Part shown: positions 8,166 to 16,865 of the stretch, piece after piece
Layout: each line of letters begins with the position of its first letter
How positions within the stretch are numbered: position 1 is the first letter of the stretch
DNA from: an uncultured Bacteroidota bacterium
Lineage (GTDB): Bacteria > Bacteroidota > Bacteroidia > Bacteroidales > P3
Assembly (NCBI GenBank): GCA_902774845.1
Contig: CACYJU010000013.1
Location: forward strand, 1 to 61,812
Length of the DNA stretch: 61,812 nucleotides
Direction: 5' to 3'
Notes under the pieces: generated by a model
Seen by the model: only the letters and a program-made list of their open reading frames with translations
The model's database searches: none
What the model was told of the DNA's origin: nothing
Made by a program: the position numbers and the translations under genes

Positions 8166-10501
8166 AAGACCTAATTTTCCAACAGAAGGCCGTCCGCAAG
8201 CTGGTGGACGAGACCATCGAGCTGCTGCGACAGACAGGAGATAGAAAAACTATCATCTTCAAGGCGCCCACGGGAGCAGGCAAGACGGTAATGGCCTCGC
8301 AGATGTTGGCCGACCTGACCGAAGAGTTGCAGAGCAGAGGCGACAGCCCCTATCAGCAAGTGGCCTTCATCTGGATAGCGCCCAACAAGCTGCACCAGCA
8401 GAGCTACTTCAAGATGAAGAACTACTTCACGGAGACGCATCTGCTGAAGCCCGTAATGTATGACGACCTGGATCAGAGCGATGGCACCATAAAGCCCGGT
8501 GAGATACTGTTTGTGAACTGGGAGAGCATCAACAAGGAGAAGAACGTTATGGTTCGCGACTCGGAGCAGAATGCCTCGCTCTACGAGATCACCCGCAGGA
8601 CACAGGAAGAGCACGGGTTGCCTATCATTGTCGTTATCGACGAAGAGCATCTGTTCTGGTCGAAGTCGGCCGACAAGAGCGCCAAAGTACTGCAACGCAT
8701 CAATCCCAAAGTGGAGATACGTATCTCGGCAACGCCCAAGACTAATTCCGACCATATCGTTCCTATCAGTCGAGAAGAGGTTATCAGGGAAGAGATGATC
8801 AAGAAGCAGGTGGTGCTGAATCCCGACATCACCAAAGGCTACAACGACGAGCACGAGCTGAATATCCACCTGATTGAATGCGCGCTGAAGAAGCTCCAGC
8901 AGTTGGCCGAAGCCTATAAGCAGGAGGGGACAAACATCAACCCACTGCTGCTAATCCAGCTGCCCAACGATACCAGCGAAAGCATGACCTCGGAGGATGC
9001 CGCCATTGCCGACCAAGTGAAGACCTACCTGAGGGCCATCAAGGACATCACGACAGAGAACAAGAAACTGGCCATTTGGCTGTCGGGTGAAAAGGAAAAC
9101 CTCGAGGGATTGGAGGAGGCGGACAATATGACGGAGGTGCTGCTGTTCAAGCAGGCCATTGCGTTGGGATGGGACTGCCCGAGAGCCGCCGTGCTGCTCA
9201 TCTTCCGCAAGATGCAGAGCAACGAATTCACCATACAGACGGTGGGTCGCATCCTGAGAATGCCCGAACAGAAGTTCTACAAGAACGACCTGCTGAATGT
9301 GGGCTATGTGTATACCGACATCAGCAAGGACAAGATACAGATAGTGGCCGAGGATATGGACTACCTGAACAAAGACGCCTTGCAGGCCATCCGCAGGGAG
9401 AACCTGCAGAATGTGGCTTTGCAGTCGTACTACAGCGTCTATAAGAGCAGCGACCGTAACCGTCTGGGGCCCGACTTCAAGCAGGTGCTTATCGACTGCT
9501 TCAGCCGCCATTGGCTGGTGAAGTGGCAGCAGTACAAACTGAGCTTCGACGACGATGAAGAGCCCGACTTCGACCCCGCAGAGAATGTGTGCGCTCGCAA
9601 CCGCCGCACGGTGGAAGGGATGATAAAATTCGATGTCACCCGACTTGGAGTGGAAGTGCCCGAAAACATCGTCTTCCAGAATGAGCTGGGCATCATCGAT
9701 GTGGAGAAGAAAAGGCATGAATTTGCCAGAAGTGCGGGCGAAGTGCGTCGCATCTATATAGACTATTGCCGAGGGCTGCTGAGTGGTTTCGAGAAGGCGC
9801 ACAGTACCGACGTGCTTGCCGGATACCTGCTGCAAGCGATGGAAGATCTCTTCGAGCTGTTTGAAATCGAGGCCATGAAGGTAATCCTCTATCATGCCAA
9901 CAGGCCGAAATTCTCGGACATCGTCACACGTGCGCTTAAAATGTACGAGAAGAAACTGGCTGAACGCCGCCGGACAGTCAAAGAACGCTCGTTTGAGCAA
10001 TACACCTGGGAGGTGCCGGCCGAGAGGCTCTACAAGGAGAGCACCCACCAGGTGAGGGAGAAAGTGGAAGATCACGCATTGCTGCCGTTTATAGAGCTGA
10101 GAAATGTCTCTTCGCCCGAACGCCTTTTTTCCGACTATCTGGAGTCGAACAAAGCCTATATCGACTGGTGGTACAAGAATGGCGACGAAGGCAAGCAGCA
10201 CTACAGCATCCCCTATGAAAACTCGCAAGGCGAGAAGTCGTTGTTCTACGTCGATTTCATCGTTCGACTGAAGAATGGCACCATCCTCCTTTTCGACACT
10301 AAAACAGAGGGTAGTGATGTGGATGTTGTTGAGAAGAACAACGCTTTATGGGAGTATATCGAAGAGCATAACACCAAAGGCGATCACATGAAAGGAGGCA
10401 TATTGAAGCCTGATAACGAGAACTGGTATTACCCTGAAGGCATTATTGCTGACGATAAAGGCATCGACGGCTGGAGTCGGCTTGACCTGGCTATGTTATG
10501 A
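8162..10501 (+). CDS. DEAD-box helicase/restriction subunit (Res-like)
   Basis: This 779-residue superfamily 2 helicase resembles type III restriction subunits. Motif I is at residues 33-41 (APTGAGKT), motif II is DEEH near residue 160, motif III is SATP near 189, and motif VI includes QTVGRILRMPEQ near 360. The C terminus, around residues 695-715, reads FYVDFIVRL then LLFDTKTE, which fits a PD-(D/E)XK nuclease core with DTK in place of the usual ExK; this part is inferred. It overlaps the methyltransferase by ATGA and the next small gene by ATGA. It would translocate on and cut DNA lacking the host methylation. Confidence 0.85.
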   Translation: MKDLIFQQKAVRKLVDETIELLRQTGDRKTIIFKAPTGAGKTVMASQMLADLTEELQSRGDSPYQQVAFIWIAPNKLHQQSYFKMKNYFTETHLLKPVMYDDLDQSDGTIKPGEILFVNWESINKEKNVMVRDSEQNASLYEITRRTQEEHGLPIIVVIDEEHLFWSKSADKSAKVLQRINPKVEIRISATPKTNSDHIVPISREEVIREEMIKKQVVLNPDITKGYNDEHELNIHLIECALKKLQQLAEAYKQEGTNINPLLLIQLPNDTSESMTSEDAAIADQVKTYLRAIKDITTENKKLAIWLSGEKENLEGLEEADNMTEVLLFKQAIALGWDCPRAAVLLIFRKMQSNEFTIQTVGRILRMPEQKFYKNDLLNVGYVYTDISKDKIQIVAEDMDYLNKDALQAIRRENLQNVALQSYYSVYKSSDRNRLGPDFKQVLIDCFSRHWLVKWQQYKLSFDDDEEPDFDPAENVCARNRRTVEGMIKFDVTRLGVEVPENIVFQNELGIIDVEKKRHEFARSAGEVRRIYIDYCRGLLSGFEKAHSTDVLAGYLLQAMEDLFELFEIEAMKVILYHANRPKFSDIVTRALKMYEKKLAERRRTVKERSFEQYTWEVPAERLYKESTHQVREKVEDHALLPFIELRNVSSPERLFSDYLESNKAYIDWWYKNGDEGKQHYSIPYENSQGEKSLFYVDFIVRLKNGTILLFDTKTEGSDVDVVEKNNALWEYIEEHNTKGDHMKGGILKPDNENWYYPEGIIADDKGIDGWSRLDLAML

Positions 10502-10779
10502 AAGACAAAGGAAAACGAGCATTGGAGAACCTGGCGTTCTACAGTTACGGAAATATAAAAGAGATGAAAAAAGGATTAGACCGCACATTCCTGCACTATG
10601 GCATCAGGCAGGAGGACATGAACATCATCGAGGCGGCAAGCCGCGATGCCGACATCGATGCCGAATGGATGAAAGAGTATATCCTGAAACCCTACAACGA
10701 AGCGCGCAACGAGGAGGCGATTGACGAGAAAAAGCTGCGCAAAATATTGAACAAAGCGTTGAAGGAGGTGAAAGCATGA
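10498..10779 (+). CDS. small helical protein of the defence operon
   Basis: This 93-residue protein is highly charged and looks all-helical (MKDKGKRALENLAFYSYGNI at the start, EKKLRKILNKALKEVKA at the end). ATGA overlaps with the genes on both sides show that it is a genuine and co-translated member. I do not recognise a domain. By position directly before the DndD-like gene it resembles the small accessory proteins found beside DndD-type ATPases in DNA modification systems. A role as an adaptor between the helicase and the ATPase is speculation. Confidence 0.75.
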   Translation: MKDKGKRALENLAFYSYGNIKEMKKGLDRTFLHYGIRQEDMNIIEAASRDADIDAEWMKEYILKPYNEARNEEAIDEKKLRKILNKALKEVKA

Positions 10780-12788
10780 AGATAACACGCATATACGCCG
10801 AGAACTACAAGACATACCGAAGGCTCGACCTCGACCTGACGGCCGACGAAGATCGCCCCATTATCCTGATAGGCGGCGGCAACGGATGCGGCAAGACAAC
10901 GCTCTTTGACGCCATCTACCATGCGCTGTATGGGTTGGAGATAAAGACCGCCCGCCAGTTTGACGAATACTTCAACGCCGGAATGAAGCTCGAACAGGGA
11001 ACAGAGAACAAAAGCATAGTGCTGGAGATTTCGTTCAGCGGGCTGGTGCTGGGCAACGAGACACCATACAAGCTGAAACGCACTTACCAGCTGATTGAAG
11101 GAAAAGTGCGCTGGAGCGTGGATCTCAACATGAACGGCAACCGCTATACCTACGGCATCAGCACCCCGGCATCGCAGAGATCGCAGCACGAAGAGGTGGT
11201 GAACAAAATAATAGCCGCCAACCTGCCGTCGGAGCTGAGCAACTACTTCCTGTTTGACGCCATGAAGACCAGTGAGCTGGTGAAAGAAGAGCAGATAAGC
11301 AAGCTCATCATGAAGAACATCAACTCGGTGATGGGATTTAACAAATACAACCAGCTGCATGAGGCATCGGAAGCATTGCTGGCTGAAAAAAAAGCAGCAA
11401 AGCTGGAAAACGAAAAGCAACGCCAGGAGTATGAGCAGTTGGGACACCAGAAGCAAGGCAAAGAGGCAGAGCTGAAGCAATTGAGGGAAGACTACGAGAA
11501 GGCGCTGGAATATTCGAGCAACAACCGCGAACACTATGAGCAGATGAAGCAGGGGCGCAGCGCCGACAGCGTGACGCGCGACCGCATCAACAAGCAGAAG
11601 GAAATCATCAAGCAGGTGGAGAACAGGGCGACCGACTATCGCGAAAGCGTGGATAAGGTGGTCAAAGACCTGGAACTGAACGTGCTCTTCCCGGCATTGG
11701 CCCACCGCATACGTCCCGAGGTGGAGATGATAGTGAGCGAGCGCAAACGGCTGGCAGAAGAACGAGGCGAGGAAATCAGCGACGAGCAGTTAGCCAGAAT
11801 CACTAACGACATCTTGGATTATCTGGCAAAGAAATACAAAGAACTGGCGGGAGTGAAAGTGGATGACGTGGTGCGCCATATGCAGAAAGGACGCAAGCAC
11901 GGCGATATGCTGGCCGAGAAATATCCCTATTTGAACGACACCAATGTGGAGGTGTTGGATAAACTTATAAGCGACGCCTACGTCAACCAATTCCTGCAAC
12001 TGGACAACAAGCGCGAGAACATCGACATCGATGTAGCCGAACTGCCGAACAAACGAGAGCAATTAAAGAACTATGAACGAGAGCTGAGCGGGCTTGACTA
12101 TAACCTCATCACCATCTACGAGGACAACGAGAAACGGATGGTTGAGCTGAACAGCAAGATAAAGGAAACAGAAAACGAAATAAGACGTCTTGCCGACCGT
12201 ATAGCCACCTTCGACTACGACATTCCACAGATACCCGATCCACAGTATGACATGCTGTGCAAGCTTCCAGGATTCTTCAAGACCCTTGCGACAAAACTGC
12301 TGGCCTCGAAGCGCAAAAATATCGAGCAGATGATGAAAGAGCAGCTGAACTTGAACCTGGTGGTGTATGCCGGAGTAATCGGAAGAGTGGACCTCACGGC
12401 AGAAAACGGTGATGAGATGACCTTCAAGATCTATCACCAGAACGGCAACGAGATATACCTCAGCCAGCTGAATGCCGGAGCCAAGCAGACGGTGATGCAG
12501 GTGTTGCTGAAGGTGCTCTACGAGCTGGGCGACTACAACCCACCCGTGATGATAGACACCGTGATGGGTGTGCTCGACAAAGAGAGCCGCGAGGTGATAC
12601 TGGAGCACTACTTCCCCGATTTAGCGCACCAAACCATCCTGCTCAGCACCGATACGGAAATCACCACCGAGCGAGACTTCAAAAAGATTGCCCCCTTCGT
12701 GGCAAAGACCTACACCCTGCATCGCGACAAAGAGGCGCAATGCACCAATATTACAAATGACTATTTCGGTATCACCACTAACGATTGA
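10776..12788 (+). CDS. DndD-like SMC/Rad50-type ATPase
   Basis: This 670-residue protein has an ABC-type ATPase head split by a coiled coil. Walker A is GGGNGCGKTTLFDAI near residues 33-47. Heptad-rich sequence covers roughly 195-290 and again 420-470. The signature is LNAGAKQTVMQVL near 570, and the Walker B region is PPVMIDTVMGVLD near 590, followed by LLSTDTEI. The C-terminal pattern closely follows DndD of the DNA phosphorothioation pathway, although the usual IDTP is IDTV here. The FDGE-like site of DndD is FLFDAMKTSEL here. No DndA, DndC or cysteine desulfurase is nearby, so sulfur modification is not implied. It overlaps its upstream neighbour by ATGA. Confidence 0.85.
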   Translation: MKITRIYAENYKTYRRLDLDLTADEDRPIILIGGGNGCGKTTLFDAIYHALYGLEIKTARQFDEYFNAGMKLEQGTENKSIVLEISFSGLVLGNETPYKLKRTYQLIEGKVRWSVDLNMNGNRYTYGISTPASQRSQHEEVVNKIIAANLPSELSNYFLFDAMKTSELVKEEQISKLIMKNINSVMGFNKYNQLHEASEALLAEKKAAKLENEKQRQEYEQLGHQKQGKEAELKQLREDYEKALEYSSNNREHYEQMKQGRSADSVTRDRINKQKEIIKQVENRATDYRESVDKVVKDLELNVLFPALAHRIRPEVEMIVSERKRLAEERGEEISDEQLARITNDILDYLAKKYKELAGVKVDDVVRHMQKGRKHGDMLAEKYPYLNDTNVEVLDKLISDAYVNQFLQLDNKRENIDIDVAELPNKREQLKNYERELSGLDYNLITIYEDNEKRMVELNSKIKETENEIRRLADRIATFDYDIPQIPDPQYDMLCKLPGFFKTLATKLLASKRKNIEQMMKEQLNLNLVVYAGVIGRVDLTAENGDEMTFKIYHQNGNEIYLSQLNAGAKQTVMQVLLKVLYELGDYNPPVMIDTVMGVLDKESREVILEHYFPDLAHQTILLSTDTEITTERDFKKIAPFVAKTYTLHRDKEAQCTNITNDYFGITTND

Positions 12789-12793
12789 GAGAT

Positions 12794-14398
12794 ATGACAG
12801 TAGATAATTTGGTAATCGACAACTCGATTACATCGATAAAAGACATGAGTGAGATGACGGCTGACCTGAAGCTCGCTTTGGAGCAGCGTATCAACCTTCA
12901 TGCTTATACCAACGACGAAAGGCCTGTGGTTCTCTCACAGAGTGTGGTGATGCGAATGTGTTTGCTGGCTGGATTATCGGACAAAACACCACGTACCGCC
13001 AAAGAGATAGAGCAGATTCCCCTTCAATCGTCGGGAACGCCATATCCAACTACCTTCTTTACGAAACAGAAGATTGGTCAAGTGATAGAGGCTTTGTTGA
13101 AGATGCGCTATCACGATGTGGATGCCGAATGGGGGACATCCAATTTCGTAAGTCGTGTAATCGGTCACGAGATTCTTCGAGGACGAGACTTGCTAATGAA
13201 AGAAGGAGGTATCGACGACTGGCTGCGCTTCTCGCCGCTGCGTGGAGGGGCAAGCACAAGTGACATTCCCGTACTGAACCTTTGCATCGGCAGTTACGGC
13301 GACGATATGCCTGCCACACTTGACATCAATAGCCGCGCAATCGCGAACACCCAGATACTGGTGGCCGGTACCACAGGCAGCGGCAAGAGCAACCTGCTGG
13401 CGGTGTTACTGCAGCAGATGCGCTCCGCATCGAGCGACACTCACTATCCGGTCAACTTCCTGCTCTTCGACTATAAGGGCGAGTTCTCCGACCCCGCCAA
13501 TGCCGCCTGGCTCTCTCTCTTCGATACCGACAGCACAGCCATCCTCAACCCCATGGAGCGTCCGTTGCCGTTTACGCCCTTCAAAGACTTTACAGGCAAG
13601 CCTGTTAACGAGCTGAACCTTTACTCCACCACGATGGCGACAGCGTTGCTGGCCATCAGCACAGGGGCAAAAATCAGCGCCAATATGGACAACCGACTCA
13701 GCGAAGCCATCGTGAACGCCTACAAGGCCAACCAGATGAAGCCCGTCAACTTCAAGATGATATACGAGCATTACAACCGACTGCTGCCTGAGAAGAAACA
13801 AGGCGATATGGACAGCGTGAAGTCGGTACTCAACCAGCTGGTGAACAACAATATCTTCTCCGACGAAGACAAGATTGACTTGGTGCACACCTGCAATATC
13901 ATCAACCTTGGAAAGTTCGAAAAGAATGGCATCATAGCGAAAGCCATCGTCTATTTCGTCATCTCGAAGTTGAACAACATCTACGAGCAGCTACCCAAAC
14001 AGGCAATGAATGACGAGCGGGTGGAGATACGCCACTTCACCATCATCGATGAGGCGCACTATATGCTCGGTTTTGAAAATAAACCTCTTCAGAACCTCAT
14101 CGCTGTGGGACGCAATAAGGGTATGAGTATCATCCTGGCTACGCAGAATATGGAGGATTTCAAGAGCAAGAGCATCGACTTCTACGCCAATGCGCAGTAC
14201 CCGCTCATCATGAAACAGCAACAGCAGAACGACGGGGTGCTGAAAGATCTCTTTGGAGTGAGCGGAAGCCAGTTGCAGGATTTGAAACAGGCCATTACCG
14301 GATTGCAGAAAGGCGAACTTATCACCCGAGACAGCTCGCTTGCGGAACTGGGATTAGGCCCCAGCTGGAAGAAAATCAAGGTGACGCATCTGATTTGA
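12794..14398 (+). CDS. HerA-like ATPase, possibly with DndE-like N terminus
   Basis: This protein of about 534 residues has a RecA-type motor of the HerA/FtsK group. Walker A is VAGTTGSGKSNLLAVLL near 190-206, Walker B is FTIIDEAHYML near 412-422, and the sensor region is MSIILATQNMEDF. HerA proteins form hexameric DNA-pumping rings with a partner nuclease. The N-terminal 130 residues lack the usual HerA barrel. The part EQRINLHAYTNDERPVVLSQ followed by VVMRMCLLAGLSD recalls DndE, which would pair it with the DndD-like gene upstream; this is a weak visual match. I used ATG 12794, 5 nt after the previous stop; a TTG at 12785 would give a TTGA overlap instead. Confidence 0.8.
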   Translation: MTVDNLVIDNSITSIKDMSEMTADLKLALEQRINLHAYTNDERPVVLSQSVVMRMCLLAGLSDKTPRTAKEIEQIPLQSSGTPYPTTFFTKQKIGQVIEALLKMRYHDVDAEWGTSNFVSRVIGHEILRGRDLLMKEGGIDDWLRFSPLRGGASTSDIPVLNLCIGSYGDDMPATLDINSRAIANTQILVAGTTGSGKSNLLAVLLQQMRSASSDTHYPVNFLLFDYKGEFSDPANAAWLSLFDTDSTAILNPMERPLPFTPFKDFTGKPVNELNLYSTTMATALLAISTGAKISANMDNRLSEAIVNAYKANQMKPVNFKMIYEHYNRLLPEKKQGDMDSVKSVLNQLVNNNIFSDEDKIDLVHTCNIINLGKFEKNGIIAKAIVYFVISKLNNIYEQLPKQAMNDERVEIRHFTIIDEAHYMLGFENKPLQNLIAVGRNKGMSIILATQNMEDFKSKSIDFYANAQYPLIMKQQQQNDGVLKDLFGVSGSQLQDLKQAITGLQKGELITRDSSLAELGLGPSWKKIKVTHLI

Positions 14399-14402
14399 GG
14401 AT

Positions 14403-14897
14403 ATGGCTGCAGAAACCACCTTCGAGCATTATGCCGAGTTGCTGTCGGATATGAACCGAGCCGTCGTGAAGGGCTATCGGGCTCCTCATAAGCTGGTGCT
14501 GCTGATGGCAATATGCGAACTGGTGGAGGATGGGAAAATCACGGAGAACAATGTTCTCTTGAATGCGGATTTGGAAGAAAAATTCAAAACGCTTTGGAAG
14601 GAGTATGTCGACAGCTACGAGGAGATGCCTCACGACCACGTGGCGGAGGAATTGTTTGGAGGCGAAAAGAAGACCTATCCGTTTAAATGCAATATTGCCA
14701 ACCCGTTCTATCATCTTTCCGGGGAACCATTCTGGACTTTGAAGAAGTCGGCGAATTGGCGCCAGCGGGCTTCTTGGTCGGTAGCGGCATTGCGAAGCGA
14801 CTACGAATACGCCGTGTTGGATGATGAATTGTTTGCCCTGATGACAGACAACACATCTCGTGAACGGATTGTTGCGCTGTTGGCGGGGATGGTGTGA
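14403..14897 (+). CDS. putative DNA-binding domain of HNH-nuclease type, without HNH
   Basis: This 164-residue protein begins 4 bp after the HerA-like gene. The N-terminal pattern GYRAPHKLVLLMAICELVED near residues 24-43 is typical of a domain found in front of HNH cores in some modification-dependent endonucleases. No HNH motif follows: the protein ends after the DNA-binding-like part, with conserved-looking FYHLSGEPFWTLKK in the middle. It could be a target-recognition or sensor subunit of the operon, or a decayed nuclease. The tight spacing argues that it belongs to the system. Confidence 0.65.
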   Translation: MAAETTFEHYAELLSDMNRAVVKGYRAPHKLVLLMAICELVEDGKITENNVLLNADLEEKFKTLWKEYVDSYEEMPHDHVAEELFGGEKKTYPFKCNIANPFYHLSGEPFWTLKKSANWRQRASWSVAALRSDYEYAVLDDELFALMTDNTSRERIVALLAGMV

Positions 14898-14925
14898 TAT
14901 CAGACACAAAAGCTCAGCCTCCCAT

Positions 14926-14999
14926 TCAAGCATTAACGCATTTACACCCCTACACCTATACACCCCTACACCCTAAACTCACTCAAGCATTAACGCATT
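14926..14999. repeat. direct repeat TCAAGCATTAACGCATT
   Basis: The 17-bp word occurs at 14926-14942 and 14983-14999, separated by a C/A-rich tract (ACACCCCTACACC repeated). Related low-complexity words occur at 33715-33764 and, in the reverse complement, near 117-155. All lie just after gene ends. I see no gene in this interval. Confidence 0.6.
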
Positions 15000-15033
15000 C
15001 CCAATATCGCCCTGTGCGGGCACGCACCATTCC

Positions 15034-16479
15034 TCATTCTTCCTCGAAGTATTTCTCTTCGAAGTTGAGCAGGTAGACTTTCCTGGTGGCGCGGGTGAGG
15101 GCGGTGTAGAGCCAGCGGAGGTACTCTTTGTTGAGCATCTCGTCGGTGACATATCCTTGCTCGACTATCACCGTATCCCACTGGCCGCCTTGGGTCTTGT
15201 GGCAGGTGAGGGCGTAGGCAAACTTGACCTGCAGGGCGTTGTAGTAGGGGTTCTCTCGCACGGCTCGGTTGCGGTCGGCTCGGGAGAGGTCGGCATAGTC
15301 CTCAGCAATGGCGTTATAGAGCATGCGCGACTCCTCGGAGGTGAGGTTGGGACTCTCGGAGTGGAGGGTCTCGAGGATGATCTTGCAGTCGAGGGTGGGC
15401 GCATCGGGATAGTCGACAAAACGGAGGGAGGCTTCGACGAAATGGAAGCCATAGAGTTCCTCGTGATGGCGCACGGAGAGGACTTCAACGATGTCGCCGT
15501 TGGCAATGAAGCCGATGTCGGAGTCGACCTCGAGCCAATGGTAGTTGTTCTTGACCACCATGAGATAGTCGCCGGCGTTGATCTCCCCCTCGCGGAAGAG
15601 GACGCGGTTGCGGATGGATTGGTTGAAGAGGTTGGCCCGCTTGTTGGTGCGGCATATCAGGACGACATCCTCCTCGGAGCGGTCGGAATACTCGCGGTTG
15701 AGCACCTCTTCGAGTTCGCCGCCGGCGAGACGCTGGAGGTCGCCTTGCAAGGCGCTGTCGAAAAAGGGGAGCATGGGCGGATCGTCGTCGGGGAGGCTGT
15801 CGATCATCTGACGTATTATCGTGGCGTTCTCGAGGATGCGTGACTCGTTCTTCTGCCTGACCACCTCGCAGAGTTCGGCCTCGTAGACCTTCAAGCCGAG
15901 TGCGGAGGTGAGGAAACGGCTGTCCAGCGCCGGGCTCTCGGCTTCGCCTATGGGAGGGAGCTGGGCGCTGTCGCCCACGAAAAGGAGCCGGCAATGGTCG
16001 CCCGAGGCGACAAACTCGCTCAGGTCGTCGAGGAGGCTGTTCGACCCGAAAGCGGAAAAGCCCTGCGGGGTGAGGCCTATCATCGAAGCCTCGTCGACGA
16101 TGAAGAGGGTGTATTTATGCTTGTTGGGCCGACGGGAGAGGTGTACCGATCCGCCGGCATCAGTGGTGGTGACGTAGATGTACTTGTGTATGGTGAAGGC
16201 CTTGCGGCGGGAGTAGTTGGAGAGGACCTTGGCTGCGCGACCTGTGGGGGCGAGGAGGACGGTCTTGAGCTGCATGGCGGCAGCCGAGCGGATGAGGGCG
16301 CTCACGAGGGAGGTCTTGCCCGTGCCGGCATAGCCGCGCAGGAGGAAGGCGGCGTTGGGGGCGTCGTCGTAGAGGAAGCTGACCAGCTGGGAGCACGCCT
16401 TGCTCTGGTCGGCGGTGGCGGTATGCCCCAGGTTGAGCAGGATGAAGTCTTTTACGCGTTGTCTCTCTTCGTCGGTCAT
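15034..16479 (-). CDS. RecD-like ATP-dependent DNA helicase
   Basis: This 481-residue superfamily 1 helicase is of the RecD/AAA_30 type. Walker A is GYAGTGKTS at residues 49-57, Walker B is VDEAS at 128-132, and the motif LLAPTGRAAKVL lies at 75-86. The C-terminal UvrD_C_2-like part includes YALTCHKTQGGQWDTVIVEQ and WLYTALTRAT. It is shorter than RecD2 and lacks the long N-terminal extension, as is common in Bacteroidetes homologues. It would unwind DNA in repair. It starts just beyond the secG terminator, so it should have its own promoter. It faces the defence operon tail to tail. Confidence 0.9.
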   Translation of the reverse strand: MTDEERQRVKDFILLNLGHTATADQSKACSQLVSFLYDDAPNAAFLLRGYAGTGKTSLVSALIRSAAAMQLKTVLLAPTGRAAKVLSNYSRRKAFTIHKYIYVTTTDAGGSVHLSRRPNKHKYTLFIVDEASMIGLTPQGFSAFGSNSLLDDLSEFVASGDHCRLLFVGDSAQLPPIGEAESPALDSRFLTSALGLKVYEAELCEVVRQKNESRILENATIIRQMIDSLPDDDPPMLPFFDSALQGDLQRLAGGELEEVLNREYSDRSEEDVVLICRTNKRANLFNQSIRNRVLFREGEINAGDYLMVVKNNYHWLEVDSDIGFIANGDIVEVLSVRHHEELYGFHFVEASLRFVDYPDAPTLDCKIILETLHSESPNLTSEESRMLYNAIAEDYADLSRADRNRAVRENPYYNALQVKFAYALTCHKTQGGQWDTVIVEQGYVTDEMLNKEYLRWLYTALTRATRKVYLLNFEEKYFEEE

Positions 16480-16487
16480 AAGGTCGG

Positions 16488-16529
16488 GAAAAAAACAAAG
16501 GCACCGCTAGCGTATAGCGCATGCCTTTG
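16488..16529 (-). terminator. rho-independent terminator of the TPR-secG unit
   Basis: Read on the minus strand, CAAAGGCA and TGCCTTTG close a stem that is extended inside by CGCTA/TAGCG, and the stem is followed by eight T. It begins 24 bp beyond the secG stop. Confidence 0.85.
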
Positions 16530-16552
16530 AAGTGATCCCACAAAAGGGGAGC

Positions 16553-16858
16553 TTAGTTGTTGGCAGTTTCGGTGGCCGAGGGTGTCTGCTCGGTCTGTTC
16601 TGTCTGCTCTTTGTCGTTGGTGTTGTCGGTATGGGTACGCGGGATAACCATAGTGGCCAAAAGGCTGAGGACAACGAGGGCGATAGCCAATCCCCAAGTG
16701 GCTTTTTCGAGGAAGTCGGTGGTCTTGCGCACACCCATGATCTCGGTAGGAGCCGAGAAGTTGGCTGCCAATCCGCCACCTTTGGAGTTCTGCACAAGAA
16801 TGACGGCAGCGAGGAGCACGCACACAACAAGTATAAGTACTACAATAAACTGATACAT
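16553..16858 (-). CDS. secG: preprotein translocase subunit SecG
   Basis: This 101-residue inner-membrane protein is the small SecG partner of SecYE in protein export. It has two membrane segments (MYQFIVVLILVVCVLLAAVI, then residues about 54-72) joined by the characteristic loop NSKGGGLAANFSAP. The C-terminal tail is rich in T, E and Q (NDKEQTEQTEQTPSATE), a common Bacteroidetes extension. It follows the TPR gene by 7 bp, an arrangement often seen in the phylum. A strong terminator follows. Confidence 0.95.
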   Translation of the reverse strand: MYQFIVVLILVVCVLLAAVILVQNSKGGGLAANFSAPTEIMGVRKTTDFLEKATWGLAIALVVLSLLATMVIPRTHTDNTNDKEQTEQTEQTPSATETANN

Positions 16859-16865
16859 AACTTTT

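Noticed and set aside
8951..10228. A 425-codon minus-strand frame opposite the Res-like helicase
   Set aside because: The plus strand carries all helicase motifs in order; the antisense translation has no domain and an H/Q/V-biased composition.
10776..12788. Reading the locus as a DNA phosphorothioation (Dnd) system
   Set aside because: Only DndD-like and possibly DndE-like parts are present; the sulfur-transfer genes (cysteine desulfurase, DndC) are missing, while a methyltransferase is present instead.
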